Below, piece after piece: positions 24,930 to 52,200 of a DNA stretch of 64,000 nt (position 1 is its first letter; each line of letters begins with the position of its first letter). Source of the stretch: Dysidea avara (lineage: Eukaryota > Porifera > Demospongiae > Dictyoceratida > Dysideidae); the NCBI RefSeq assembly GCF_963678975.1, contig NC_089274.1, forward strand, positions 8,090,143-8,154,142. Direction: 5' to 3'. The notes under the pieces were generated by a model. The model had not been told where the DNA came from, ran no database searches, and saw only the letters and a program-made list of their open reading frames with translations. A program made the translations under genes and the position numbers.

Positions 24930-25143
24930 TCACATCCCTACTAGACAGCACGAGAGCCAGCCTGAATCCGTTATGCACGTTTCAGCATCCGCCGTATACT
25001 AAGTATACGAATAACCTCTACAATGAGTACATTGCGGCGCGCTACCAGCTACCTGAATATAGCATACCTTTAAAGCCAGATAATTACCTGATGATAATGC
25101 GCGAACCGCCTGGGCTACGCGAGACTAAGATGCGGGGCGAGTA
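24930..25143 (+). other. Coding-like fragment, no start codon, unknown family
   Basis: One plus-strand frame stays open for about 65 codons and ends TAG at 25141-25143. It includes YNEYIAARYQLPEYSI and PDNYLMIMREPPGLRETK. The composition looks protein-like. The minus strand of 8905-9102 encodes a related DNYLNILRE peptide. It could be a last exon or a transposon remnant. I do not recognise the protein. Confidence 0.3.
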
Positions 25144-25207
25144 GCTACCGACTTCACTGGCTCCGCTGAGTCCGCTCACCAGGAACTACCCTCTCCGCGA
25201 TCATCAA

Positions 25208-25352
25208 TCTCAAGGCTGGCCCATTTAGCCTGTAGCTAGCTATACCACTCAGCGCTATAAGTCTAGCGACTCCAGTAAGTCTAGCGACTCCAGTAAGTCT
25301 AGCGACTCCAGTAAGTCTAGCGACTCCAGTAAGTCTAGCGACTTCATTTGCC
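25208..25352 (+). repeat. Copy B of the duplicated segment, five 18-bp units
   Basis: It matches 23219-23315 through the unique part, then carries five units of the 18-bp repeat GTCTAGCGACTCCAGTAA (25260-25345). Because 18 is a multiple of three, the minus strand shows an ARLTGV peptide repeat; I regard that as non-coding. Confidence 0.7.
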
Positions 25353-25501
25353 GTCACTGGCGAGGACATTTGCCTAGTGTTGCGAACTGTGTTGCCATTA
25401 TGAAAAAGCGCGTGAAACATTTAGTACAAGTCACGTGATCTCAATTTGGCGAAGACGTTGTTGCATCAGTCTCGGCATCAGTGCTCAGGCCGTTGGAGAA
25501 A

Positions 25502-25530
25502 CCATAGATAATAGTGTCCATTATCTATGG
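25502..25530. promoter_or_regulatory. Perfect 11-bp palindrome upstream of the TRAF gene
   Basis: CCATAGATAAT and ATTATCTATGG are separated by 7 bp, about 105 bp before the TRAF start codon. A CACGTG E-box lies further up at about 25432. The role is unknown; it could be a protein-binding site or a hairpin in the 5' leader. Confidence 0.35.
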
Positions 25531-25633
25531 AGAAACATAATTTATGTTGGAGAATAATCTTTAGTAGATCAGAAACGGGATTTCCTGAACGGTAAAACTC
25601 AGTCTAGAAGTTCATTCCGAGTGTCATTCAGTC

Positions 25634-27349
25634 ATGGCGATTGCTACAACCAGTAATGGTGAGGGTGGGTATGACTATCAGTTTGTGATGACACCATCAG
25701 ATATGTTGGTGTGCAAGATATGTCATTGTCCCAGTAGAGAAGCCTGTCTCGCTATTTGCTGTGGTCATACATTTTGTAAGTCTTGTCTTGAGAGTGCAAA
25801 GAGAGTTTCTACTGTTTCTGATACTTGCCCTGTTTGTCGTAATGAGGAATTTGTTACTGTACCAAACAAGCAAGTTGATCGAGCTGTCAGAAATCTCCAT
25901 GTGTTTTGTACTAACAAGGAGAAAGGGTGTGAGTGGCAAGGTGAAGTGAATGACATTGTCAATCACTTTGGAAACAGCAAGGCAGGCTGTCAATTTGAAG
26001 AAGTGCCATGCTCCAATGGTTGTGGAAAGCGTTTACAACAGCGGTATCTTGCCAGTCATGTTGAGGATGAGTGTGTACGGCGCAAGATTGATTGTTGGTA
26101 CTGCCACCTTATAGGAGAACATCACTTCATTCAGGGCGAACACAAGGAACAGTGTCCCAAGCTCCCCATAAAATGTCCCAATAAGTGTGAAGTTGATAAC
26201 ATACTTCGTGAGAATATTGCTGAACACAGGAAGATGTGTCCTCTTGAAGAGGTTGCCTGCCCTAATGGCTGTGGAATAACTTTACAACAACGGTTCCTAA
26301 TCAATCATTCCAATACTGAGTGCCCGCATCTCAAGGTTAAATGCCAGCATTGCGACATTAATGGACAGCATAAGTTTATTGAGAATGGACACAAGGAACA
26401 GTGTTCCAAGTTCCCCATACGCTGTCCTAACAAGTGTAAAATTGATAGTGTCCCAAGAGAAGATTTAGAAGAACACATGAAAATGTGCTCACTTGAGCAA
26501 ATCTGGTGGGAGTATCATGTGGTGGGTTGTATGGAGACAATGGTACGTGAAGATCAGAAGAAACACAACAAGGAAAATATGGAAGAACACTTGTCATTTG
26601 CTGTTTCTACTCTTAACACTACAAAATAAGAACTAACTTTGACTAATCAAAATCTTGCAAGAGTTGAAAAGGTACTAGCTACTGATACTGAAGTTGCACT
26701 AACCAAACTGGAGGTCAAATTTCAAACAAAGTTAACCGAGATTGAAACTGCTGCTCAGAGGAGGATCACTGAACTGGAAGTGAAATTACAACAGAAAAAT
26801 GAACTGTTGCAACTGCTCTATGGTAAATGGACTATTGAGCTTGTCACTACAGCAGCAAAGTTATCAACAGGAACTCAGGTTAGTCCAGTGATTGTGAAGA
26901 TGTCCGAGTACGCAAAGGCAAAGAGAGAAGTAGCTAACTGGTACAGTAACCCATTCTACAGTCATCCCGAGGGATACCAGATGTGCTTATGTGTATTTCC
27001 TGCTGGTTATTATAGTGGTAGAGGTACTCACTTGTCAGTAATCCTGTATCTCATGAAGGGTCCTTATGATGATCAGCTAAGGTGGCCAATGGTGGGACAC
27101 TATGAAGTGATACTGTTGAACCAGACCACAAACACTGAACATCATGTAGGATATGGAAAGTATCAAGCTGATGGTTGCGGGAGGGTCAGTAATGGAGAGA
27201 TAAGTCGTTATCCTATGTGGTACACTAACCAGTTCATTTCCAATATAGAACTATACAAGATCACTGCGTCACGTCAGTACCTCAAGCATGATAGTATCTT
27301 TTTTCAAGTAGATTATTTTTACAATGACAGCATAGTATATGTTGAATAA
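25634..27349 (+). CDS. TRAF-like adaptor / E3 ligase, split by one in-frame stop
   Basis: A TRAF-family protein is encoded without visible introns. Residues 27-68 form a C3HC4 RING finger (CKIC, CGHTFCKSC, CPVC). Residues about 90-300 hold a series of TRAF-type zinc fingers (CSNGCGKRL, CPNKCEV, CPNGCGITL, CPNKCKI with spaced His and Cys). After 331 codons there is a TAA at 26627-26629. The same frame then continues without a gap into a coiled coil (VEKVLATDTEVALTKLEVKF...), then a MATH/TRAF-C domain (KWTIELVTTAAK, MCLCVFPAGYYSG, GHYEVILLNQ) ending in DSIFFQVDYF. TRAFs couple receptors to ubiquitin signalling; the MATH domain binds receptors and trimerises through the coiled coil. The stop would leave a RING/zinc-finger protein without its receptor-binding part. 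It may be a recent null allele, a sequence error or a readthrough site. The start ATG is the first in frame. Confidence 0.85.
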
Positions 27350-27569
27350 GTGCTATTCACCTTTGCAATTCTATTAGTAAACTTGCTATTCATTTAACAC
27401 AGTTAATTGTCAACCAATACATGGAGAGAGTTGAGTAATGATGTATTGCTTTAAAATTGTGTAGTATATTGCACACAGTTTCCTGTGAGATCCATGCAAG
27501 CAGGAGCGAATTCAGGGGGGTACCAAAGCACCTACTGCCACTGCCCATCAAACTGTTTTGCATTGTGCC

Positions 27570-28354
27570 CAGGGGCGTAGGGAGGGGGGGTTCCGGGGGG
27601 TTCAGGAACCCCCCCCCCCCTGTAAAATTTAGACTTCTGCAAGCAGGATCCTAACACACCATTTAGTGTGGCAGGACAAAATGAGTGAGCAATATAGTAT
27701 AATGGCACAGCACAACAATTGATAAAACTTACATTCATCTCTCAGGGAAGGATTTACAGAGGTAACATGAGCCCTCTTCAAAACTTGTTTAAAAGATCGA
27801 TATACTCTAATAGAGCAGTCAGGTATATACTCTAATAGAGCATGCATGTGAATATCCATGTCCATATGAAGTTTTTCAGACATTCCAACATTAAATGCAA
27901 AACTTAGCATGACCTTATACTGCTATAGCTTTGGTGTGCAGTGTTTAAAGATATAGAGCTCCAGTAATTTATCACTTGTGTTATGCAAAATGAATTCATG
28001 CTATGCATATTTGTATAGTTATATTGTTTTGATTGTCATTTGTATCAGTGGATTCATAGCTCCTATACCACAGTGAGATATAACCATCACTTACAGATTA
28101 CTATATGTGTCTCTATGTGTTATGCTGTCTGTTTCCACTAGGTGACTTTATCTAGTACTACCTTCATCCCAGGGGCACTTAATGCATCATAATTAATGTA
28201 CTTTTTGCATAAAATATAGCAATTTGCTGAGTTTTGATTTCTTAAAATATTGAAAGTCTCTCAGCGGCTGGGGGCTGTGCCCCCAGACCCCTGCTTCTAG
28301 TAACTCAATGCTGGTGCTGGAACCCCCCTTCAAAAAGTCCTGGCTACGCCCCTG
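27570..28354. mobile_element. MITE with CAGGGGCGTAG termini and 5-bp target duplication
   Basis: It starts CAGGGGCGTAGGGAGG and ends CTGGCTACGCCCCTG, flanked by the direct repeat GTGCC (27565-27569 and 28355-28359). G-rich and C-rich blocks lie inside each end. Two copies of the dispersed motif are at 27791-27846. It is 785 bp with no transposase. Confidence 0.8.
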
Positions 28355-28440
28355 GTGCCTATAGTAGAAACTGCAGGAGTAATTTATATAATAAAAAGAG
28401 CAAAAGGCAGGGAAATGCTAATCTATTTTAAGTATCAAAG

Positions 28441-28657
28441 TTATAATTTTAGGAAATACTCTCGAACAGTCAACTGCTCCATTGAAATTAGGCTGTTGCT
28501 ATTGTTCCAGCAGTCATGTGAATAAAAATAAAACTTAGACAAAAAAGGGTCCTCAAATGGAAAAAACACTAAATCCTTGATGGGAATCGAACCCGGGACT
28601 TCCAGTGCATTAGTGGAGGATCTTATCCATTGTGCTACATGGCTCCCACCTACCAAA
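28441..28657 (-). mobile_element. tRNA-derived SINE, minus strand
   Basis: On the minus strand the head reads GTAGCACAATGGATAAGATC (A-box type) and then GGGTTCGATTCCC (a perfect B box), about 30 bp apart. The ends do not form an acceptor stem, so it is not a functional tRNA gene. A body with a T-run and CATGACTGCTGG follows to about 28441. Confidence 0.7.
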
Positions 28658-29378
28658 CTCCCACCTTATATGTCTCCAAGTGGAGTAACTTCTATTATAT
28701 TGAAAACAAAGGTGAAAAAAAAACCAAAGTTGAACCCTAGCCTAGCCCTAACGCTTATACTACTTTTCGTATCCCCAAAGTTGAATGCTCGGGGCAACCT
28801 ACTAGACGTGCTCTAAAGTTGAATACTCTGGGAATAGTATATATACAACTAGTGTGCTTGATAGTGAGAGAAATCTAGTGGACTGCCGGAACATTAACCC
28901 TGCCTGACAAAATATTTCCGGTTGCCCGGTGGAACAATAACTATACTTTGTTAAAATAATATGAAACTAAACCTTTTCTTGACATGTAGTGTACTGGACC
29001 CTCACCATTGTGCCAAACATCCAAACTATATGTGTGTATAAACAATTAAATTTCAGTATTGGTGTTCATAATTCTGCAAGTATAGCCTTTGTATTTTACT
29101 TTCAAACTTGATGCTTGCATGTTCCCTTTTGTAACCAACACATCAATTATTCCTGAAAAAAAATCTTGAAGCTAACAAACTAGGGTAGAACATCTGGGAA
29201 TTGTGCCCCCAGACCCCTAGCTGCTACCAGAAATTCTATACTGAGCTTCACCCATAATTCGTATGATTGATTTGAGGAGCATGCAGCTGGGAAACAGTTA
29301 GCTTGGTACATGCATCTGATGTGGTGGAGAATAGACACTTATTGTTCAGATCCCCTGCCTCCATTGCTATACACCTAA
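28658..29378. other. Spacer between SINE and ABCF2 upstream region
   Basis: A short CCCTAGCCTAGCCCTAACG tract near 28735 and a GTGCCCCCAGACCCC block near 29200, like that of the CAGGGGCG MITEs, are the only features recognised. No gene seen. Confidence 0.4.
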
Positions 29379-29626
29379 GAGGGCATCTCCAAACTGATTT
29401 TGGTACGCTTAACGTCATAATGACACTTACTTCAGACCCCCCTCCTTAACATCACACTATGAAAACAATGCATTGGCAATAGAAGCACAAAACGTTAACT
29501 GTTTACACTACAACCGCTTCAATAAAAATTAATAACGTCATGGGCTAAACCCCCCTCCCCCTTAACGTCCCCCCCTTAACGTCATTATGACGTTAAGCGT
29601 ACCAAAATCACTTTGTAGATGCCCCC
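29379..29626. mobile_element. PIF/Harbinger-like MITE upstream of ABCF2
   Basis: The inverted ends GAGGGCATCTCCAAACTGAT and, read inward, GGGGGCATCTACAAAGTGAT continue through TTTTGGTACGC and TTAACGTCATAATGACG. TAA flanks both ends (29376-29378, 29627-29629). It is 248 bp and ends only about 180 bp before the ABCF2 start codon, so it may form part of the promoter region. Confidence 0.7.
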
Positions 29627-29740
29627 TAAATTTGGTCACTATTATCATCATCTCAATGTTTAATGATGAATGTATGGAGTACCATAGCTACCCCAATGTA
29701 AAAATCTATGATCAACCACGCCATGCTATCGCGGTTTGGA

Positions 29741-29760
29741 AATGACGTAATGGTTATTGG
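29741..29760 (+). promoter_or_regulatory. Putative ABCF2 proximal promoter elements
   Basis: A CRE/ATF-like TGACGTAA (29743-29750) and an inverted CCAAT box (ATTGG, 29756-29760) lie 50-70 bp before the ATG. No TATA box stands out. This is typical of housekeeping promoters; the assignment is by motif only. Confidence 0.4.
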
Positions 29761-29810
29761 TTTTGCGGTTTCATTCTATTTACAGCCTACTGCTACACGT
29801 GGTGTGGAAA

Positions 29811-45298
<15,488 letters not shown>

Positions 45299-46225
45299 TT
45301 TATAACTAATTTCTGTATAAAATTATGTGCACTATTTATATGAATTCACCTTATCAACTACTAGCAACCTAGTTACCACCGCTGGGCATGTGAATTGTGT
45401 GTGCATTGACTAAAATGCTCAGTGTTTATGTAATAGTTGTAGCACATTAGAGAGGAAAGTGGCCATAATACCTATTGTCTAAAAACAATATTTTATGCAG
45501 TCATTTGTCTACTCAGTCACCAAAACATTGTGTAATTTGGTAGGCCACACTAAGGGCAGTATGTCAACAGTAACCACTGACCTAGTGTTAGAAATGTGAA
45601 CAGTTACCAAGACTAGCAAAGGTAGAATTTGGCTCATCCTTTTTTTTAAAGAGATTGAGTGTAGAGTTTGTATTGCTCTACTTCATGATCATGTTATTCT
45701 AAATTTAGCAACAATCACTGTTGAAGTGCTCAAAGAAGAGTCTCCCAAGTTATGCGTCTGCTTATCTGATAAGATCAATGATGGTATATATGCGCTTCTC
45801 ATCTTAAGGAGAAACTTTATAATCAAAAGCTTTTTACTGCTGGCCTCTGTGAAATAATTAAATATCAAAGAATGGTTTAGTATAATTGCTATTAAGAATA
45901 GAATTCATATCATAGTAAAGTTTCCTACTTATGTAGACTAAATTCACTAGTGCTGTAGTGTGAAAATGCTACATTCTTCATGTACTTCTCAGGCAGATTA
46001 CAAATACTGTAATTCACTTTATTTTCATGATAAAATTGTTTTCGTATGATTTACGTGAATGACTACTCTATTAGAGTAGTTTGATCTTGTGTGAAAATTT
46101 TTGTACAAGCCTATTTTTAGCCATATATTCTTGGAAGTGCACAATAACACATAACTGACTATATAACTGAACCAATATTAGCCACATGTGATACATTGGT
46201 GATATCGCTAACTACTATAGCAATT
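45299..46225. other. Intergenic spacer between convergent ABCF2 and RTK genes
   Basis: The two genes end toward each other here. The spacer is AT-rich and contains a small repeat with the dispersed motif (46060-46092) within AAAATTTT-type flanks. No additional gene seen. Confidence 0.6.
45985..46120. mobile_element. Small repeat carrying the dispersed motif, copy 1
   Basis: TTTCATGATAAAATTGTTTT, GATTTACGTGAATGACTACT, CTATTAGAG and GTGTGAAAATTTTTGT occur in the same order at 48465-48605 (RTK intron). The family is AT-rich with AAAATTTTC-type ends and has no coding capacity. Confidence 0.5.
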
Positions 46226-49200
46226 TCAGATGATTACAGATGAATCATATTCAGTAGCAGTTGTAAATTTCTCAATATGCTTCAGTATTTCTGCAAACGT
46301 TGGTCTTTCCTCTGATTCAATCCTAGTACACTGGCTCACAAGATCAGCCAATGCCTTACAACGTTCAGCAGGGCTACAAAAATAACACATTTTCAAATTC
46401 AGTAACACTGATAGTTGATAATATTACCAGCTGAGCTGTAGCGTCCCATCACTGGCCATTTCCACAATGTCATGAATTTGAAGTCCCTCATATGGCGTCC
46501 CTCATATGGCGTTTCTCCAAATGTCATAATTTCCCATACTAGTACACCATACGACCTGCATATATATATATATAAAGAATATTAATTACATTAATGTATC
46601 CAGAATCCACTCATAAACCAAAATTTATACTATATACACATCATTTATTCATCAATGGTAGAGACACATTTCACTAACTATAAACAGCAATTATAATACA
46701 GCACCTCCTGTTCTCAAAATGATCGCATAAATGCTGCAATATTACATAATATAGCTAGTCAATATAAAAATTTATTTTTTTCTGTATTTTTCACATTTTA
46801 GTTACACATTCTGAGTCTGACTACCCTTCTCACAAGCTCCTACTGAGTGGGATAGCATTCACAGAATATAAAAGTGTAACTTGTACTGATGCATAATATT
46901 AGAAGTAGTATTGCAATAATTCTGGCTGTGCCAATTCTAAGTATCATGGTACACATCAAGCACCATGCATGGCTCCTGAAAACAGAATCCATATTAATGA
47001 GATTCTGCTGTCACTACTCACTCATCTAAGCAAGCAGTATGATAACACTATTAATTGTGATTCTATATTCACAACACACAATTACACTTTTAATCATTCT
47101 ATTCATTGTCTCACCACACATCAGATGCTGAAGTAAACTTCCCATACAACAGTGACTCTGGAGCAAGCCACCTTACTGGTAGTACTGCACTAGTGACAAC
47201 CTTGTAATAATCCTTTTCATGCACACCACGAGCCAAACCAAAATCTGATAATTTTGCTGTGAAATTCTCACCAACTATAAGAAAAATATACTGTAAAATT
47301 ATAAGTATATATACATATATCCAGTACAATGCTGGGTACTAGATAATGGAAAATTTTTAAAAGGAGGTAGGGATTGATATGAGTACACATGCTACAAAAC
47401 ATAAGGAAACAAGCTCAAAGATAATACAGCTGAAATGAAAATGATGCAAAACAAAAAGTTAAGAAACAAGTCGAACAAGACTAACTTAGATAGCTACTTG
47501 CTAAAAACATAGATAGTATATTCTAAAAATGAGACACATTTTAATGCCCAGTCTCATTTCATGTTAGCCAAAAGTAGGCATTAAAAATATGTCTCACTTT
47601 AGTAAGTAGCCATCTAATCTTGTTCGACTTGTTTCTTTACTTTCTCTTGTGTAGATCAGCTGTAGTATTTTTGAGTTTGTTTCCTTAAATTTTGTAGCAT
47701 GTGTATTATATCAATCCCCACTTCCTTTTGAAATTTTTAAATTGCTAGTTTGTTTACTTTTTACGTCTAGCTAGCTATGTTACACATTCACACTTCGTTA
47801 AAATCACGAGTAAGGCAGTGACTTGTGCCACAACTATCAAATATCCTGCAGGAAGAATAAGGAAGGCCAATAAATGATGAAAACAAACAGCATGGTGCAG
47901 TGGAAAAACATAATCAGAACAACAGATTTGTGAATCTGCCAACATTACCTTGGCTGTGTGAAATTTCTGGAGCCATACACCTGTAGGTGGCAGGCAGGCA
48001 AGCAAACAATGCAGGTGAATTTCAAATTTTTTTATAACCCACTGTATATCAAAACATTAGACTTTTGCTTCATTTAACCAAGGTACAGAGCAGTACTAAT
48101 GCATTCCAGGTGGTTCATTATTGCAAAGCTGTTTGTTAAGTGCACGAAGCCATATGATTTCTTATCAATCCCCACTTATTAAGTACTACCGTACTTTTAA
48201 TACAAGATACTCAAAAACACAACTACTGTATGAAGCCTCCATAATCTGGCACGTATTCATTGGTGACAAAAGTTGCATCAGATTAGTAAAGATGGTCGGT
48301 AATAGAGACTTTGTTGTATATAACTATGCACAGAATTTCAGTTGCCTTTTATTCGGGCTATAGTGGTGATTATTAAACAATACAGTCAAGATATTCTAAT
48401 TGAGCAACCATGCAGTTCTCACAAATTCTCTATGAACAGTAGCTTCTGTAATTTGCTTTATTATTGTGCAAAAACAATTTTTGTGATAAAAATTTTCATG
48501 TAGAAATATTTTCATATGATTTATGTGAATGACTGCTCTATTAGAGTAATTCGATCTAGTGTAAAAATTTTCGTGTAAGAAATTTTCATGCAAGTTTTGC
48601 ATACAAACATTATTTTACAACGAAAACAAGCAAATTATGGTATGTTGCTGTGGCAGCAGAACACATTCAACAATAGAACATTATCATGTACAGACCTCAT
48701 ACTATAGACTAGGGACAATACAGGATTTGAAACTACTAATGCATTACCTAAAAAACATCATGATACAGTGGTATATTGCAATAATAGAAAGCAGTGCATA
48801 TATGTCAGATTTTCTCAAAGTCATACAGAAGATCTTCTCTTTTTCTAACTCTGTACACATCTGTGGTAATACTAATTCAATAATGTGGTTGTAAATTGGC
48901 ATCTGCATTTCAATAATTATGTCAAACACAGCTATGTATGTAATAGTCAAGTTGATACACCCAATATAATTTTATTGTGATATACAATGTATCACATTAA
49001 TGCCTGTATTACTGCCTTGAGTATATTTCTCAATATTAAAGGCATTTACTAAGCAACCTGTTAACAGATTTCAAGGAACCACAGAGAAAAAAAGCATCTT
49101 TCTTGCAGTGTTAAGTGTTTAATTACTGTATATAGCATGCCTCAGCTGGACCTCACCGGCTACAGAACTACCACTGCAAAAGTACTAAAGCGCTATCCAT

Positions 49201-52200
49201 GTCAAAGTAGTCAACAAACTATATAATTATGAAACTGGTTAGTCTAACTACAAGTACATAAAATACAAATTTTAAAAATCGTCTATTACCATATGTGGCT
49301 TGGCAGGCAGTTAAATGAATGTTTACTGTAGCCTGTGTCTGATGTATAGCTGGCATAAGGATCTGGTCATAAGGAATATAGGATAGGACCTCCAGCTACC
49401 ACCAAAAAATAGCTACTACTTACTCAGACAATTTCTTGCTGCTACATCACGATGAACATATTTGTTAGTTGTAAGATATTCCAAACCACTAGCAATCTGT
49501 TTATGAAAAACATATAATTTGATGAATATATGTACATAGACTAGATACACTACACAGGTAAACATACAACACAACATGCTTCTATTCCTTACATCATTTG
49601 CAATGTTGAAAGCTACACTGTCTGTGATTACACTTGTATCGTCATCATTAGTAGGTCTATAGGTCAAACAATGATGGGAGCTAGCAATGTTATAATAGTA
49701 AGGAGACACAGAGAACTACTATACAGTATGTTGAGGCTTCTCACAGTGGAATAGTGTCTCAAGATATTACACTGTTACCGTGTTGCCTCGAATTATGGTC
49801 GGTCTCGTATAAACTGTTTAGTCACCGGGGGTATACAGCATCATAACAAAATAAACGCTGGGTCTCAAATAAACATCTAGTGCAGTCAAGAATTCCGGGT
49901 GGTGTTATAAATGATGAAGTAAAGAACATTTTACGGAACATTTTATGTAATTCCTTTTAAGCTTGAATCTGTGAAATATGCTGAGGGAAACATCAAGGAG
50001 AGTACAACATCAAGGTATGAAGTAGACTCGTGAATGCTGATCAGGTATATAAACGCCGGTCTCGTAGAGTCACTGGTCTTGTTTAGTAACCGGGATAAAA
50101 AGTTGCTTGAAAGAAACAAACACCCAGGCTGTAATTTGAGACAGTACGGTAAACAGACTCATTGTTTACTAAGTTAAGCAGTGTTACAGTATAAATTAAT
50201 GTCAACACAACTTCGATTGCTAATTAGAATTCTTCAAATTATACCACAGAAATAAGTCAATTGTTTAAAGGCTTTGATTTTTATTTTGATATAAAAGAGG
50301 AAAACTGCTATGCATGTACATGCAGACACTATGATAGTATTATATTATTTTGCACACTTGTCACCATTGTCCTTGACTTCTATTCAGACTAAGATGATGT
50401 ACCATCTTTCCTTGGTTAAACACCACACCTTCAATAGTAGCTGCACTGAAGTGGTCCCATAATCAATTTCAAAAAATAAGGGCTTAAACATCATTTTTTG
50501 AACATCAAGAGGGGGTTGAGTTTGAATAGTTGCCACATTGATTTTTGGAATGAAGGTAATAAATGCCATGACGCTTAACCAAGTGAATATGGTATAAGAT
50601 AAAACCCTTAAACTGAGATACAACAATAAAACCAAATTATAGCAACTAAACTATTACATGTCACACTTTAAGTCTACTAACTTATTGGCTTGTAAGAACC
50701 ACTTGAGGTCACCATACTGCATTAGTTCTAGTATCATTAATGGAGCACCATCACTAGTGGCCTCACAATGTCCTATAGTGATCACAACATGTACTCAGTG
50801 ATCATGTAGTGAGGACACATACCAAGTAAGCTGACTATGTTGGGATGAACAAATCTTTTCATTAAGTTAACTTCTTCCAAAAATCTTGAAATATCTTTTG
50901 GATTTCTACTAGTCAATGTCTTTACTGCCACCAGGACTGATCCTTGGATATCACAAATGTCCTACATATAAAAGAAAAAACCACATTAACAATACATGTG
51001 TAAAAGTGGCCAGCTGAGCGAATGGCTAGGGTTGCTTTATCACTGAGAAAGTTTATCATCATCACCATCAGAAATTAATCACTATGCATGCGTGCAGAGG
51101 ACAAAAGATATCCACATCATTTCCATGATGGTTTTGCCATGTTGTGGCAGATATCAAATTCCAACTTAATAACCAATGTATTCATAAGTCATTACATAAG
51201 TGCATATGCAGGGTCTTCCCTAAAGAGCGGTGCAGCACCACTCTACTTTACTCAAACTTCTTTTGATGTGCTAAAAGAAATGTATATTATTAACAAATTG
51301 ACTGATTTCGGAAGCAAATTGACAGTTTTACTGCTCTGCTGGGGAAAGCTCTGATATGTACATTAATACTTCATCTAGCACAATCCTATTGTTGTCCACG
51401 TTAAGCCTAGAACTACCACTATCCAACACATAAGTCTGAAAACTTAGACACATCCTAATAACAGACTAAAAGTAATGATAAAGAGATGCTCAGTAATGTG
51501 TAAACATTGTAGGTCAGACATACACAACTGGTATAGATACGTACCTTGGCTGACATTAGTAGAACTTTTCCAAATTGACCTTCTCCAATGTCACGCATGT
51601 AAATAAGTTTAGCTCTATCATAACTCCAATCCTATCAGTTAAATTAAGTGCATAAAATGTCCAAGTATATTTTCTGATGAGAACTTACATCTTGTCTTGA
51701 ACAGTTAAAATTATAGTAGTCTTGCAGAGGAGCTGACATGCCATACTTCAGTGTGCTATCACCATTTGTGTCCTTTTGTAAATCTGACATTTCCTATTGC
51801 CACAAAACAATGAAAACATACACACCGTACACAGAAAAAAATTAATGGACAAGCCAACAAATATTTTTTTTAAATATGGAAGTTTTGAAATCAATAGCAA
51901 ATCACATGTACAAAAATGGTCACTTTTAGATCAATTGTTTTTTTTTGTTTTTTTTTTTTGAAATCAAGGCACATGGTAGTGTGTTGTGTGGCCAAGGAAG
52001 CAGGAATGCACACTCACAAATATATTAATAGAGAAAGACTTTTTCATGCTCACTTAGCCCAGTGGTCCGTGGTCTCTCTGAACTACTTTAGCAGTGGAAT
52101 TGCAAGTAGGGCAAGCTACACGCCAAATTTAAACCCATTCCTTTGACAATATACGTCACCAAAATTTTTACATTATTCTTCTTTATGTGGCATAGATTTC

